Assembly (NCBI GenBank): GCA_016630955.3
Contig: CM049986.1
Coordinates: forward strand, 1,922,001-1,986,000
Source: Didymella arachidicola
Lineage: Eukaryota > Ascomycota > Dothideomycetes > Pleosporales > Didymellaceae
Direction: 5' to 3'
DNA length: 64,000 nt
The translations under genes and the position numbers were made by a program. A model generated the notes under the pieces. It searched no databases and was not told where the DNA came from. It saw only the letters and a list, made by a program, of their open reading frames with translations. Positions 50,101-62,600 of the stretch are shown here, piece by piece (positions within the stretch are counted from its first letter, which is position 1; each line of letters starts with the position of its first letter).

Positions 50101-51035
50101 CTCTCGACGACGACTTTGGGCTGAGCGATCTTGAGGGTGGCGAGACCAAATACGAGTACATTGAGCATCCTGCTCCTATCCAGATTGTCAATGTGCGCCG
50201 ACTGCAATTCAACAAAGAGAAGCAGCAACAGGTCCGCGATACAGCCCAACTCAAACTGGATGACATTCTTTATCTAGACAGATACCTAGAGGCGACTAAG
50301 AGTTTGACCGGAAGTGAGCTTCTTAAGCTTCGTCAATCACAATGGTCAAAGCAGCAAGAGTTGAAGCGCCTGGATGCAAGATGCAAAGAGTTGCAAGTCA
50401 CTGAGATCCCGGACGTCGATCTTGCCGATGCAGTGGAGGAGACAGCAGCTTTCACGCAGAGTTTCTTCCGAGCAGTGGAGGAGCAGATGTTTGATCAGTT
50501 GCCAACGCCACCACCTGAGCAACTTCCAAGCGACCTCCATGAGCGTGCAAGAATCCTGAAGTCGGAGCTTGAAGAGATCAAGACATCCATGAGTCAACTC
50601 GAGTCAGATATCGATACCGTCTTCAGAGAGTATCGCGATCACGGCTACCGCCTGCATGCAATTTTCGTCCATCGAGGCGGTACTGGCTCAGGGCATTATC
50701 TGATCTACATCAAAGACTTCCAAAACAATACCTGGCGCGAGTACAACGACGAGACGGTCAAATCGTACTCTGAGGAGGACATCTTCAAGATTGGCCCCGG
50801 CGCCCTGGCGGCTGGCAGCACAGGAATTGTATTTGTCAGAGAGGATCATGCCAACAGCATGACTCAAGCTGTTGTTCGAGAGCCAGATGTTGCAATGGCG
50901 GAGACTGATACGACTGAGGATCCTAACCCTGATCCTAGTCAGGCTGAGCAGAAGGATATGGAGATGACTGATCTGCCCGAGCAAAAGGTCGAATACGACA
51001 GCCTGGAGATCATCGAGGGAGTGGAGAAGTCGTGA
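47189..51035 (+). CDS. UBP2: ubiquitin-specific protease, UBP2-like, with apparent 1-nt frameshift
   Basis: Cysteine deubiquitinase that removes ubiquitin (K63 chains in yeast Ubp2, partner of Rsp5). Exon 1 is 10 nt (47189-47198). Then come 47252-48223, 48274-48328 and 48376-51035. The N-terminal zinc-ribbon-like part has YCTQCRWHIDV and HCTSPDC. The Cys box is VGCRNNGNTCYLNSVLQFLF. The His box is YRLHAIFVHRGGTGSGHYLIYIKD, with WREYNDETV following. A Pro-rich stretch (ARPPPIPPRPK) may bind SH3 domains. The reading frame breaks at about 48860-48864: MFTIKV continues one base later as VQRYQAFDKLF. Dropping one G of GGG restores a 1231-aa protein, near the 1272 aa of yeast Ubp2. No intron explains it. 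Either a sequencing slip or a real mutation that would remove the catalytic half. Confidence 0.88.
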
Positions 51036-51701
51036 GCTTGTCCCCCCCATAGGGGTCATGCCAAGTCTCAATTGTCCTGCTGACATAGATGTGGCAGAGC
51101 TGAGACAGCTGATAGGATAGCACAAGGATCGCCACTTGCGGTTGAGTACCAACTGGCCATCGCAGAGAACATGCGTGGCAGGAGCTCGAAACGAAGCTGC
51201 TCTCGCACCGAGTCTCCACCGAAGCGGGAGAAATTAAAAAATTCCTCCACAGATCCTTTGTCGAGTGAACGTGGGAATAGGAGTGAGGAGTAAAGGCATT
51301 TTGCGGCGTTCAGAGAGCGGTTTCCCGAGGCATACCGAGTAGCATCCACTGTATGAAGCACGATACGCTATCCTTTGGCTTATGACACCATAGACCTCTT
51401 CCAATCAACTCCATCTTCAGAAGATCGATGTTGCCCCATAGCAGGCACCTTTTCATTGTCCCATGTATGCGTGACAGTTGTTAGTGACACGCAACACACG
51501 TGCCTGATGGCGCCTTCTTTAGCGTCTGACCCTGCATGCGGGGCGTTGGTTTCCGAGCCCGGCCTCGGAACTGAGGCTCAGAAGTCTACGGCGAGTGACC
51601 CGGCACTTCACACCTCAACACTTCGCTCACAATGCCTCTCTCACCTATACAAGCTCCCAGCAGACACGACCCATGAGACTGCTGCACCTTATACGGCCAC
51701 C
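51036..51701. other. intergenic, no gene seen
   Basis: 3' flank of the UBP2-like gene and promoter of the Mpv17 gene. The frame of the latter is open back to about 51375 with one earlier ATG at 51507, which could extend the N-terminus. Confidence 0.35.
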
Positions 51702-52699
51702 ATGATACGCACATCTGGCGCCTGGACTCGCGCGGGCTCCCGGCGCACAACACAAAACGCACGCGCTTATTCTCGGAACCCTAACAACGCTGTCAGGAAT
51801 ACCACACATTTCGATCTTTTCGCACAGCGAGCGTCTCCTACACATGTGGTACGCCGGCACAATACAACGAAGCCTTCAGTAGACCAAAAGCCTCCTGCGA
51901 GCGCCACGACAATACCTGGACCCAGTTGGCTTTGGCTAGAACCTGTCATTGAGCCTTTTCGCGCATACGGACGTGTGCAGCAAAGGAAACCTTATATCAC
52001 ACAGCTTGTCAGCTCGCTGGTAATCTACTTCGTTGGCGATCTGGTCGCGCAGAGTATCGCTGCGCCAGATGTGGAGAAGGTCGTGAAAGAAGAAGAGGAA
52101 GAGGAGCGCGGCTGGGTCCAACAATGGAGCGAGGATCGTGACTGGGCACGCACAGGCAGAGCGTTGGTAATCGGAGGTATCAGCAGTATACCGAGCTACA
52201 AGTGGTTTTTGTGGCTTAGCATGAACTTTAACTATTCCTCCAAGATTCTGAGTTTGACAACTAAGGTACGTTGCCTGCCATGCACCATTCCTGCGAGTTG
52301 AGATGGATGCTAACGTTCTGAAAGGTCGCCGTGAACCAAATCTTCTTCACGCCAATCTTCAACTCGTACTTCTTCGGCATGCAGACCCTCCTCGCCGGCG
52401 CTTCGTTCGACGAAATCGTAGAGCGAATCAAAAACACCGTACCCACGAGCTGGATCAACAGCTGCAAGGTCTGGCCCGCAGTCACCGCGTTCAGCTTCAC
52501 ATATATCCCGATCCAATACAGAAGCATCTTCGGTGGCGTCATTGCGATCGGCTGGCAGACATATTTGAGTTTATTGAACCAGAGAGCGGCTGCGCAGGAG
52601 AATATTGAGCATGATGGCATCGAGAAGCATATCCCGGCGACAGTCGCTGCTCACGAGCGCGAGGACAGGGTCAGTGGAAAGGAGAAGTGCGCAGCGTGA
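51702..52699 (+). CDS. Mpv17/PMP22 family inner-membrane protein (Sym1-like)
   Basis: Exons 51702-52265 and 52325-52699, intron 59 bp (GTACGT...GAAAG, branch TGCTAAC); 312 aa. The start at 51702 has the context GCCACCATG. The N-terminus is an Arg/Ser/Thr-rich mitochondrial-like presequence (IRTSGAWTRAGSRRTTQNAR). Family signatures are LVIYFVGDLVAQSI, GISSIPSYKWFLWL, VAVNQIFFTPIFNSYFF and the closing KVWPAVTAFSFTYIPIQYRS, giving four membrane segments. Yeast Sym1 is a heat-stress channel-like protein of the inner membrane; longer fungal paralogues like this one are common. Confidence 0.9.
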
Positions 52700-53408
52700 G
52701 CGCTCTGCGCAGAGGAAAAGTAACCACAGGCTTCGACGGCCATTGTTTCTTGTTACTTCATAGCCCGCAGGAAGGCTGGACGCATTGCGGGGTGATTCGA
52801 GGTAGCATCGCGGCGCGTTCACATCACTCACAGGTCCAATGCATATTGGTATCAGTATCCACTGGTCCCACCTATATCGAACGGTCATATTCACGTTGAT
52901 GGCCAAATTGCGGTCAAATGCGGCAATCGCATGCGTGTCTTGCTCGTATGGGTATTGTTACAAGATGCCTCTGCACATCTGCCGACGATGAGATCTATTT
53001 ACGCTTGACAGCATACGACAACAGCCGCTGCGTTGAGTAGCCTACCTATCCTATATCCGACCCACAGCCCCACGATCGTCGCAACGTTCTCGGTCCGTGG
53101 ACCGGACATCTCGCGACTTCCCTTGCTCCGAACGTCATTGCGACGGAACACAAGCAAAAACTTCTTGGAGAGTGGATGAGCATCCACTACTACGTTAGCC
53201 TTGCAGGCAGCGGCAACCACGACAGGCGCACTTCAACAAGCCCTCCATCAAGTGATGTCATCATGTCGAGCCTGTCCTGCAGCCTCAAAATCCGGGCGTA
53301 ACCCGCCTATAACTCTAGTCCACCTATCTATTGTCTCGTTACCTTCATCGTGCGTTCAAGCGTTCATCAGCATAGCCTCTGTTTTCTTAAAGATATCCTC
53401 ATTACACT
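52700..53408. promoter_or_regulatory. hexokinase upstream region, no other gene
   Basis: 709 bp between the Mpv17 gene and hexokinase, both on the plus strand. The last 150 bp are T/C-rich leader. No further feature recognised. Confidence 0.4.
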
Positions 53409-54905
53409 ATGGTTTCTTCGGCGCAACAGCACGTCAGTGAGAAAGCGCATAGCTCGCGACAGCAGCGGTCGGAGCTTAAGAAGATGTTCGACCTGCCCTC
53501 CAAGCTTGAGGAAGAGTTGGATCTTTTGGCTGAACAATTTTGGATCCCTGGCAACAAGTTGAAACGGATAGTCCAACGCTTTCGCGAAGAGTTGGACGAA
53601 GGTCTCGCTAAGCATCACCAAAATATTGCGATGCACCAAACCTGGGTACACCATCTTCCTTCAGGAAACGAAAGAGGCACTTTCCTTACCTTAGACCTTG
53701 GCGGAACCAATCTGAGGGTCTGCGAGATAACACTCTATGGACGCGAGGAAAAAGGCGAGGAGAAGACTCAGCTCAATCAAAAGCAGTACAAGCTGCCCGA
53801 AGAGCTCAAAAAAGGCAATGCAGATGCGCTATGGAACTTCATCGCAGGACAGCTGGAAGACTTTGTCAAGCAAAAGGGCCTGATAAATAACTTCTCAAAA
53901 CAGCACCCAATGCCGCTCGGTTTCACCTTCTCTTACCCAGCAACACAAGCACGCATCGATCACGCGATACTGAAGACCTGGACCAAAGGCTTCGATATCA
54001 GCGGCGTAGAAGACCACGACGTTGCAGAACAACTGCGCTCCAAGATTGAAGAACGCAACCTGCCCATCGAGCTAATCTGCGTTATCAACGACACCGTCGG
54101 CGCAATGATAGCATCCGCCTACAACGACCCCAAGACCATCGTCGGCGCTATCTTCGGCACCGGCTGCAACGCAGCCTACATGGCCGACCTCTCCAGCATC
54201 GGCAAGATGAAGGACTCTGACCATAAATATTGCAGCCAAATCAGCAACCAAATGGCAATCAACTGCGAGTACGGTGCATTCGATAACGCGCACCGCGTCC
54301 TCCCTTGGACGAAGTTCGACCAGCAAATCGACGCTGACTCGCCACGGCCAGGCGAGCAGGCATTTGAGAAACTCTCCGCAGGCTTGTATCTCGGCGAGAT
54401 ATACCGGTTGATCGTGCTAGATATCGCTGAGCGCGGGCTCGTGTTCAAAGATCAGGATACGAACAAGTTGAAGGAACCGTATTCGATCGACACAGGCTTC
54501 CTCAGCCAGATCGAAGACGACGAATCACCCGCTTTCTCCAAGTCACGCGAGCTTTTCTCTTCGCTACTTGATTTAAGTCCTTCGGATGTCGAAATCGAGC
54601 TTTCCCGCCACATCGCGGAAATGATTGCTGTTCGTGGCGCAAGGCTGTGTGCGTGCGGCGTCGCTGCTATTTGTCTCAAGGAGGGCATTGAGAAGGGGCA
54701 TGTTGCCGCCGATGGGAGTGTTGCGAACAAGCATCCCAAGTTCAAGCGCAGGTGGGCGAATGCGCTGGGCGAGGTCTTGGGCTGGAGCGAGGAGGATAAG
54801 AGGGAGAGTGAAGGGCCGATCAAGATCACGAGTGCGGAAGATGGAAGTGGGATTGGATGTGCGATTATTGCGGCGATGGAGCTGGAGAATAGACAGAAAG
54901 CATAG
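53409..54905 (+). CDS. HXK1: hexokinase
   Basis: Phosphorylates glucose and other hexoses at the entry to glycolysis; cytosolic. Intronless, 498 aa. Phosphate-binding loop LTLDLGGTNLRVCEI (Gly98-Gly99-Thr100), sugar-binding block PLGFTFSYPATQARI and catalytic base Asp228 in CVINDTVGAMIASAY. The second ATP-site motif is VGAIFGTGCNAAYM and the C-terminal adenosine loop is AEDGSGIGCAIIAAM. All key residues are present, so it is unlike the non-catalytic hexokinase-like regulators of some fungi. Hexokinase is preferred over glucokinase from KTWTKGFDISGVEDHDVAEQ. The usual 5' introns of Aspergillus hexokinase genes are not needed here. Confidence 0.94.
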   Translation: MVSSAQQHVSEKAHSSRQQRSELKKMFDLPSKLEEELDLLAEQFWIPGNKLKRIVQRFREELDEGLAKHHQNIAMHQTWVHHLPSGNERGTFLTLDLGGTNLRVCEITLYGREEKGEEKTQLNQKQYKLPEELKKGNADALWNFIAGQLEDFVKQKGLINNFSKQHPMPLGFTFSYPATQARIDHAILKTWTKGFDISGVEDHDVAEQLRSKIEERNLPIELICVINDTVGAMIASAYNDPKTIVGAIFGTGCNAAYMADLSSIGKMKDSDHKYCSQISNQMAINCEYGAFDNAHRVLPWTKFDQQIDADSPRPGEQAFEKLSAGLYLGEIYRLIVLDIAERGLVFKDQDTNKLKEPYSIDTGFLSQIEDDESPAFSKSRELFSSLLDLSPSDVEIELSRHIAEMIAVRGARLCACGVAAICLKEGIEKGHVAADGSVANKHPKFKRRWANALGEVLGWSEEDKRESEGPIKITSAEDGSGIGCAIIAAMELENRQKA

Positions 54906-56258
54906 ATTGAGCTAGGCGAATGACCCATTCTACGCTAGCTTGTGGACTATTTCGATTGGTTCGCCCAAATGTTGTGTGATTGTAACCTTATCTTAATGCG
55001 AGATACTTTCGTGAGGCAATGTGCATCTGCGGCTAACATCTGATCTTCCAGACCGTAAGAATTGATTAAAGGCACGGTGCGTGCTTCCTATTTCCCAGAC
55101 TTCTGGCTAAATGGACAAGGTCTGGAGTATTCCTCATATCAGGCTCAGTGAACGTCGACCAGAACACGCGAGGTCCTCGCGTACGTTCCACCAGGTCTGG
55201 CATGGATCACATCACTTGTGACAGTCGTCATCATCCATGTTTGGGAGGCATGCTGTACTAAGCCCAGACCCGATGAGAATTCGCGTTCATCAGTGCTGTA
55301 CATTACTCATATTGCTTCCACGTATCTCTTTTTGGAGGCCGGATTAGTCATGATCGTTAGCGGGATCTTGTCAATCAACGCTGTTGACAGTGATCATAAT
55401 CCCCGTCGAGTACGATCCCGATATTGACGAGTTTGGTGATCGTTAGAAACATATTAAAGCTCGGCCTATCGTCGAGCCTGCCTTGCGTTGGACTAGCGAA
55501 CCTTTTGCGCGTTGATGTTTAGCAGATGACTCGAGGCGACGTCAACGCAGCTCATGCTTCTCGACTTCATCGTCCTGACCTCGTCGCTAAGGCCGGACTA
55601 AGGTAAGACGCTCGACAGCGTGCAATAATGGCTGCCACGTGTGAACCGAGTAAGCGCTGTGCTACAAGTACCAAAAGCTAATTTGGCATGTGCTCTGACA
55701 CAGAAACTTGGTTCCTGGGATCGTGAAGTTGGTTCCGTGGCCAACCTCGAGTGCCAGCCTCTTCACCCAGCCTTCCAAACAACGCCATTGGCAGCGCACT
55801 AGATGACCGAGCCTGCATGAACGCAGGGTAATTGCACGTCCACGTTTCTTGTGTTCCGTTCCTTCCATCCCACAATTTCGATCATCTATCGACTTCATCC
55901 TTCCTTCCCCGATTGTGTCAATCAGACATCCAAAGTAAACAGTCGACATCTCCGCGACGCTCCGTAACTACTGCCCCGCAACGCATCGACCCACAAACAA
56001 CGTCACTCGCTCGCGCGCCCTACCAGCAGCAACAACGCAACGCGCCTCGACTTGGGCGCTGCAGTGAGCAGCCTAAGAGATCGAAGTCTGCGTGTAGCAA
56101 AGCAGGGAACGCACGGTAGAGGCTAGCTACGGCTATACGGCTGCGTGCCAAGTTCGTACCGCCATCAAGCGCATCCCGCGCGCTCAATTTCCGGCGTCTT
56201 GACCACTGCTTGACATCAATTCGTGTTTGGGCAGAGAAATTCCACCACCGTACACACA
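54906..56258. other. long intergenic stretch (1.35 kb), no certain gene
   Basis: 3' flank of hexokinase, then AT-richer sequence near 54950-55080, and the leader of the membrane-protein gene. A short frame at about 55832-56119 could be an upstream ORF, unsupported. Confidence 0.35.
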
Positions 56259-56959
56259 ATGGCACGCGCTGGTCACTCAGGGACAGTAGTCGGCTCGGCC
56301 GTCTTGGTACGAGAGAAGTACTACTGGCCGGACCTGCAGCTCAACATCTGGACCATTGTTATGCTGGCAACAGCAGGCACAATACTAGGCGTGAATGCGC
56401 AATTCATGCAAATACAAGATCGCATGGGGTTAGGCACACCATGGTACGTCTGCCAGAATCGCCTCCCAGATCCCCACCAAAGACTCCAGAGCAAAACGAT
56501 GCTAACAGGCCACAGGATCATGCCGTATGGAGTCACAGTCGGCGCGCTCGCCATTATTTTCATCATCATCGAAATCGTCTTCATCGCGCAACGCAAGCTT
56601 CTCCCAAGCACTATGATACTGCTCTCTTTCATCCTGCTTGTGCTCTTCATCGCTGGCATCATTGGAACAGCGATACAGCTCTTCGCCGGGCCGAACATCA
56701 ACAATCAGTGCAACACATATGTCTTCAACGACAACGTGAGAGGGCCGAACACAGACACGCTTGCATTCCTGCAGCAGAGGAATATCTGTATGTACCCGGA
56801 AGTCTGGCTGCAAAGCGCCGGCGTTTGAGCGACCAAAGCTAATGATGTTTAGGCCAATGCTGGCAAGCGGAATTCGCATTCTGGATCATTGGATCTGTGT
56901 TCCTGGTCTGGATGATGATCATGGCGAGCCAGGTCAACTCGAATCAGTACCGCGACTAA
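56259..56959 (+). CDS. four-helix membrane protein (MARVEL-like topology)
   Basis: Exons 56259-56443, 56516-56787 and 56853-56959 with introns of 72 bp (GTACGT...CCACAG) and 65 bp (GTATGT...TTTAG, branch GCTAATG); 187 aa. Four membrane segments: NIWTIVMLATAGTILGV, VTVGALAIIFIIIEIVFIA, TMILLSFILLVLFIAGIIGT and FAFWIIGSVFLVWMMIM. The first loop is short, and the second (about 50 residues) carries two Cys (NNQCNTYVF, RNICQCW). This is the MARVEL or Sur7-like layout of fungal plasma-membrane proteins. No diagnostic motif pins the family; a conserved Pezizomycotina protein of unknown role is likely. Confidence 0.75.
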
Positions 56960-57376
56960 GCGCTTATCGATACCGTTTCACTTCAGCACTTTTATATTTT
57001 GGCATATACGGACAGGCAGGCTGGGAAAGACCATGTGCATAGGATGATGATAGGGAGACGAATGGATTATGTGATACCACTGCTTAGCGGCGACGGCGTT
57101 TGGGGTCCAGCTGGTTATCGTATGGAATACAAAGCGTAGCATAGAATGAAACCACGTTCAAATAATCACCCATAGTCACCAAAGTCGATGCTTGCTTTAG
57201 CATGTATTGACAGTCAATCGTCATCCTATTATGCATTACAAAGCGTGTGTCTAAGCGACCAAGATTGTACAGAGAAGAAGTGCAGCGCCGGCAACCAACA
57301 TGCTCGCTATGATGGAAAGAAAACCTCGCCATGTCCCAAGCCTGGCATCAATCATACACGTAAAAAAGCAAAACAC
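56960..57376. other. convergent 3' flanks
   Basis: This stretch lies between the four-helix protein and LCB1, which face each other. No feature recognised. Confidence 0.4.
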
Positions 57377-59069
57377 CTACTTTCTCCTCGAAATGATCTT
57401 GGTGATGGCATGCCTGATGATGACACCCGCCTTCTCGGTCTCTTTCTTCGTCAGTCCGCTGGTGACGCAGACCTTGAGAGCGGGGACGGGTGCCCATCCG
57501 GCATCGCGAGGGTTGACGCCGAGACCGAGCGGGAAGGCTTTCAGTCGTGTGATGAGGACACCGTTCGCGAGACACTGGGTTAATGTTAGCTTTCTGCTAC
57601 CGAGCGTTCACAGTGGACGGATATGAAGCTTACCTCGTCCACAACGTCGCGCAGGATCTGGTTCTGGTCATCCAGGCTGAAGTTCTTTGCTGCAACCACC
57701 TCGTCTTTTAGGACCAGCAGCATCATGGGGTTGTCCACTGAGCTAGAGACTCTGACCCAGTCGCTCCTGGGATCAAGTTGCGCGCGCATAGCCTCTATTC
57801 GTTCTCTCAAGCCTGTTAGGATCTCTGGTTGCTCTTGTAGAAGTGAGATAGTCTCGCTTGCCGTTGTCGAGAGCAGCGCAGGAAGAGCCGCAGAGTATGT
57901 GTAAGAAGCAGAAGAAATACGCTGGTGCTCCACGACCTCTTCGTTGCCAGCGCAAAAGCCTCCTGCGGCGCAAAGAGGCCCTGATAACGAGCCAACGATC
58001 ATGTCCACTTCTGTGGCATCGACGTTTTGCGCTTCGGTGACACCGCGACCGGTCCTGCCCAGAACGCCGTAGGACCAGCTCTCGTCTAAGATCAGGCGGA
58101 ATTTGTACTTGAGCTTCAGCTCGATCAGCTTCGGCAGGTTGACAACGTCGCCGATATTCTCGAACAAGCCCTCGGTGATAATGAAGCGTCTGGTGAGAGG
58201 CTTGCCGGCCTGCTCCTTGATGACTCTCTGCAGCACTCTCTCCAGATCCTCCATATCGTTGTGTTCGTACCAGCGCACTGTACTCCTGGAGATCTGGATG
58301 CCTTTGCGAACGGGAAAGTTGACGGCCTTGTCTGCGACGATGATATCTCCGCGCTTGCAGAACGAGGGAATGACGCTCGAGATGGTGGAAAAGGCTTGCG
58401 CATAGATGATGCAGGCCGGTACGCCCAGGTGTGCAGCAACGTCTTGCTCCGTCTTCATGTGTACATCTTGTGTGCCGTAGAATCCGGGAGGACCGCAGGG
58501 GCCGACGCCGTAAGTGCGGAGGGTCTGGATAGCTTTTTCTTTGAGAGTCTCGTTCGCGACAAAGTTGTAGAAATTGAGAGAGGCGAGGTTCGTGACGGTG
58601 CGGCCGTTGGAGAGCTTCGACTTCGGTCCTGTGGGTCTGCGTATGTGTTAGCTCTGCAACGCGCCAGCAGCTGGAGAACCAACTCACCCCACAATGACGG
58701 GCCTCTTCTCGTTGTCGAGTTCTTCAGAGGGTGTAGGTGCGGCCACAAGCGGCTCGGGTGTCCAGTCCTCCACAAGTTCATCTATCTCCTATTCCCCAGT
58801 CAGTGAAATTGCCCTCGCGCTCCTGTCTCGTGCGCACAACATACCGCGTCTGTGAGGTGCACTTTCTTCTGTGTACTATACTTGGGCGCAAGCAGGTACC
58901 TCACGGCGAAAAGAAACAGGAACAGCTCCACAGCGCTCCTGACCGGGTCGTTCTGGTAACTCGATCTGATGTAGCGCACCGCAATGGACGAACCGGGTAT
59001 CCTCTCCAAGTAGGCATTGGCGTCGTTAAAGAACCGAACCGTTGCGTTCTGTACTTCTTGGAGATCCAT
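57377..59069 (-). CDS. LCB1: serine palmitoyltransferase subunit 1
   Basis: Non-catalytic partner of LCB2 in the first step of sphingolipid synthesis at the ER. Four exons: 59069-58845, 58788-58688, 58636-57634 and 57574-57377, introns of 51-59 bp; 508 aa. One N-terminal membrane helix is present (AVELFLFLFAVRYLLA). The aminotransferase fold has FVANETLKEKAIQTLRTYGV, GPCGPPGFYGTQDVH (which includes the Cys position mutated in human HSAN1) and LILDESWSYGVLGRTGRG. LCB1 lacks the PLP lysine, and none is seen at the expected place after GSLSGPLCAAGGFC. The C-terminus is TSGLTKKETEKAGVIIRHAI. Confidence 0.94.
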
Positions 59070-59606
59070 CTTGGCAACCGTTGTCGTGAGTTATCTGGCG
59101 ATGCCGACTGCTTTGCTTTGGGAGAGCTCGAGGTTCGGGGGTTGCGGCGGTATGCGGAGAAGACTAACGACCAGGAACGTCAACCGCCAGCGCGACGACC
59201 TAATTTCATTCACGTGTTTTGCAGCATGGTACGCTACATATCCTAAGTAAAGGTCACATAGAAGACCGCAATTATTTGCTCACTCGAAGAACCATGTGCA
59301 TTGGAACTGAAGTCTTCGTGTATTTAAAATGCAGTGCAATCTCTTCTAACATATTCGCCAGCCCATGAAACAAAACGATCCCATCGTAGTATATGTGCAA
59401 AGTCCGCGCTTCAAACGGAGTGGTTGTCCAAATGAGTGTTGCAGTGCATCTAGCTCCACTCAACACCCCAAAACAAAAAATGCTAAGTCGAATATTACAA
59501 TCGTGATGGGACCGACCAGGTCTCCACGCTATGCTTCCGCCCATGTTTTACAAATGCAAATTTTCAAAGCTGCTGACTTCTACCGAGCAGCTCGTCGTCA
59601 GGACTT
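59070..59606. other. intergenic, LCB1 promoter side
   Basis: 537 bp between LCB1 and the end of FKS1. No gene recognised. Confidence 0.4.
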
Positions 59607-62600
59607 TTAATACGCCATGTAACGACGGAAGCGACGAGCCGCCGCAGTCGATGTAGCCTCAGCCGTCGAGTCAGCCGTCGAGTCACCTGTAGTGTCACCG
59701 CCCTGGTACGGTGGGCAATTGGCTTGGATGCATGAGCCGGTGACTTCGGCTGTTGTGTCGTTGTTGCTGTAGCCGGTGGGCTGGAGGAGCTCCATGGGCA
59801 GCTTGATGTTGAGCTTGATCTGCTTGCCAGCAACGATAGGGCCGACGATCAGGGCAAGGAAGACGACAAGCAGTACAAAGTACAGGATGGCGTAACGGAT
59901 TACTCTGCGCTTGCGAAGCTTGGTTTGCTTGAGCGAGTAGATAGGAGGACGGATTTGACGACTGATCTTTGTTAGCGGTCGAAATTCAGTAGCGGAAAGT
60001 AAATGCATACCTTGGTCGCAGCCAGAACAGCATGACGGAATGAAATTTGTCGGCGTAGGGGATCAACAAGATCGGAAGCATGAAGAACAAGAGAACATGT
60101 CCCAGGATGAAATCCGCAGCGAAGTAACCAAGCTCGGTGATCTTGCAAAGGAATTCACGGCCGGGCTGGGACAGTGTGTGCCATCCCATAGTGTACCATT
60201 TACCAGTCCACCAAGCGATGTTGGAAGTATCAGCCTTGAACTCACGAGTGAGAGCCACGGTGATGATGAGCTTGAAGAAGAAACGCTGGATGGCGACCAC
60301 AGCAATCATACCGGAGAGAGCCCTGGGGAAGCTGAAGCCTTCCAAGAACATCATGACGACGAAGAAGATGAGAAGGCATATGACAGCGATGGCGTGAGCG
60401 ATGGCAGCGAGGACAGCACCGAACTTCTTGCAGCACATGCCAAGAAGAGGGCCTGCGCAACAAGCCAGAGCGAAAAAGCCACCCAGAACACCAGCGTTCA
60501 CAGCAACGGGACCGAAGGCCACAATGGCAACACGGACCAAAGCACCGGCAGCCTTGGGAGTCCCCGTCCCTTCACTGAGGGTTTTGGAGTCATACTCGGT
60601 GTTGCGCTTAGGCACACCAGTCTGAGCGTTGATGAACAGGTAAGGGACTACTGTGACCGCAACCAAGACCAGAGGGCCAAGAACCTCAGCCATGAAGATG
60701 TTGGAGAAGCTCGCACGAGGAACGTCACCGGACAGCTTGGATGACGGATCTCCAAGAGCCTTGCGCTTGTAGCCAGTGATACGGGTACGGGACAGACGGC
60801 AGTAACCGATCCAAGAGGCGCTGTGAGAACGGGTGTTTCCACGAGACAACCAGCGGAGGTACTCTCTGTAGTCAATGAAGAAGTCGTCCCAAGAGAACTG
60901 GTGGGGGTTGAACAGATAAGGCGCAAGGCAAAGGGACAACAGGGACGCCCAGAAGTAGATCAGCCAGGCACCCCAAACGGTAATCGTGGCAAAAATCAGC
61001 ATCATCAGAGCACGGGCGCCCAGGTAGATGGATGGTCCAGCGAAACGAGAGTAAAGAATACCGAAAGGAATACGCGCAGTGGCGAAACCACGACCGGTAC
61101 CAATGTAACGGGCACCGCCGAAGGACAAGTTAGTCTGAAGCGCGTTGGCGTAGATCTGGGTGACGAAAACTTCGAAGAAAGGCGATCCAGACGAGAAGTG
61201 CTTGGCCAGACGAGTAGCAGCGCGCCAGAAACCACGCTCAGTGAGCTCCTGAACGACAAGAGGTACGAACGCAATGAAGAAGACAATGAAGATGGACATG
61301 ATACAACGCGAAACCCAGTCGAAGACAGGAACCAAGTTGGCGCAGCCGTTAGGCCATTGCGGATCGGTGATCGGGAGGTTTTTGTCGAACTGGCAGAGGA
61401 TGGTCTCGTGGTTGAGAGCGCCCAGGTGGAGAAGGACGAACATGAAGCACTGCACCGACAACATAATGAACATGTTGTTGATGTGGAAACCAGGATGGGC
61501 ATAGTAGAAGGACAGGAAACGGTCGAGAGGGAGCTGGGTACCCATGTAGTAGTACTCGCGAGACAGCATCTGCTCACCCATACCAGTACCGATCTTGGTG
61601 GTGAAGTTGAGGACGGAGCCGAAACCCAAATCACGACCTTTACCACACTGGTAGTATTCGCAGTGCTTTATACGACCACCACGGAGGAGTGCGTTCATAC
61701 CAGCGTAGATATCTTCGTTAAGATGCAGACCCTTTTGAGCTTTGGAAACACCACCACGGGTCGTCATGAAAATACCGTTCAGGAAATCCGGATGACCATA
61801 GTGGAGCTTACCACCAATCTGGGCCAGAGTACGGGCAAACATAGTACCGAACGTCTGTTCCTTTCCAGCAGCGATGTCACCGAGGATACCAATATTCTCA
61901 GAGAAAATGTATTCACGGGCTCCGAGAATGGCGACGGGGTTGAATTTGGTGTTGGGCAGACCAGGAGTGTAGGGCGAAACGTTGTCGGTAGTCATCTCTT
62001 CGAACTCGGCGAGAACACTGCGAATCTTCAAGCACTCCTCGAGGTAGTTGTCCTGGTTGGCGTCGATAAGCTGGATGTACTCTCCACGGTAGAAGATAAT
62101 AGCATGGTTCTGGTTGTCAGACTTGCCGTCACCGAGAATGGGGTTACCGGAGAGCTGGACACGGAACTTAGGGCGGCGGAGACCGTTGTCCATAATCTCA
62201 GAATGGCCATCGATCAAAGCAGAGTAGATACGGGGCTCCGCACCCTCTTCGAGAGGCGGCTCCTCATCCAGGTAGGCGATTTGCAGGTCAGGGTAGGCGC
62301 GGAGAAGGAACTCGGTGTTCTCCATTTCTTCCTTAGAGAATTTGGCGTAACGCTGCATGGAAACGCAGATCTTGTACTTGCGCCTGGCCATGCGCTCAAG
62401 CTCGCGTTCAAGCTTGTCAGAGTTGCCACCGAACATCTGCACGACCTCGGGGTTCTCAACACGGTAAAGAAGCTTGATTGCACGACTGTAGTTCATGAAA
62501 CCAGAGATAGTGCGGTACAAAGTTTGAGAACGGAGCGAAGCCCAGATACGAGTTCGGAGCGTGTACTCGGGAGCGGCGGACTTGAAACCGATGCAGTAGA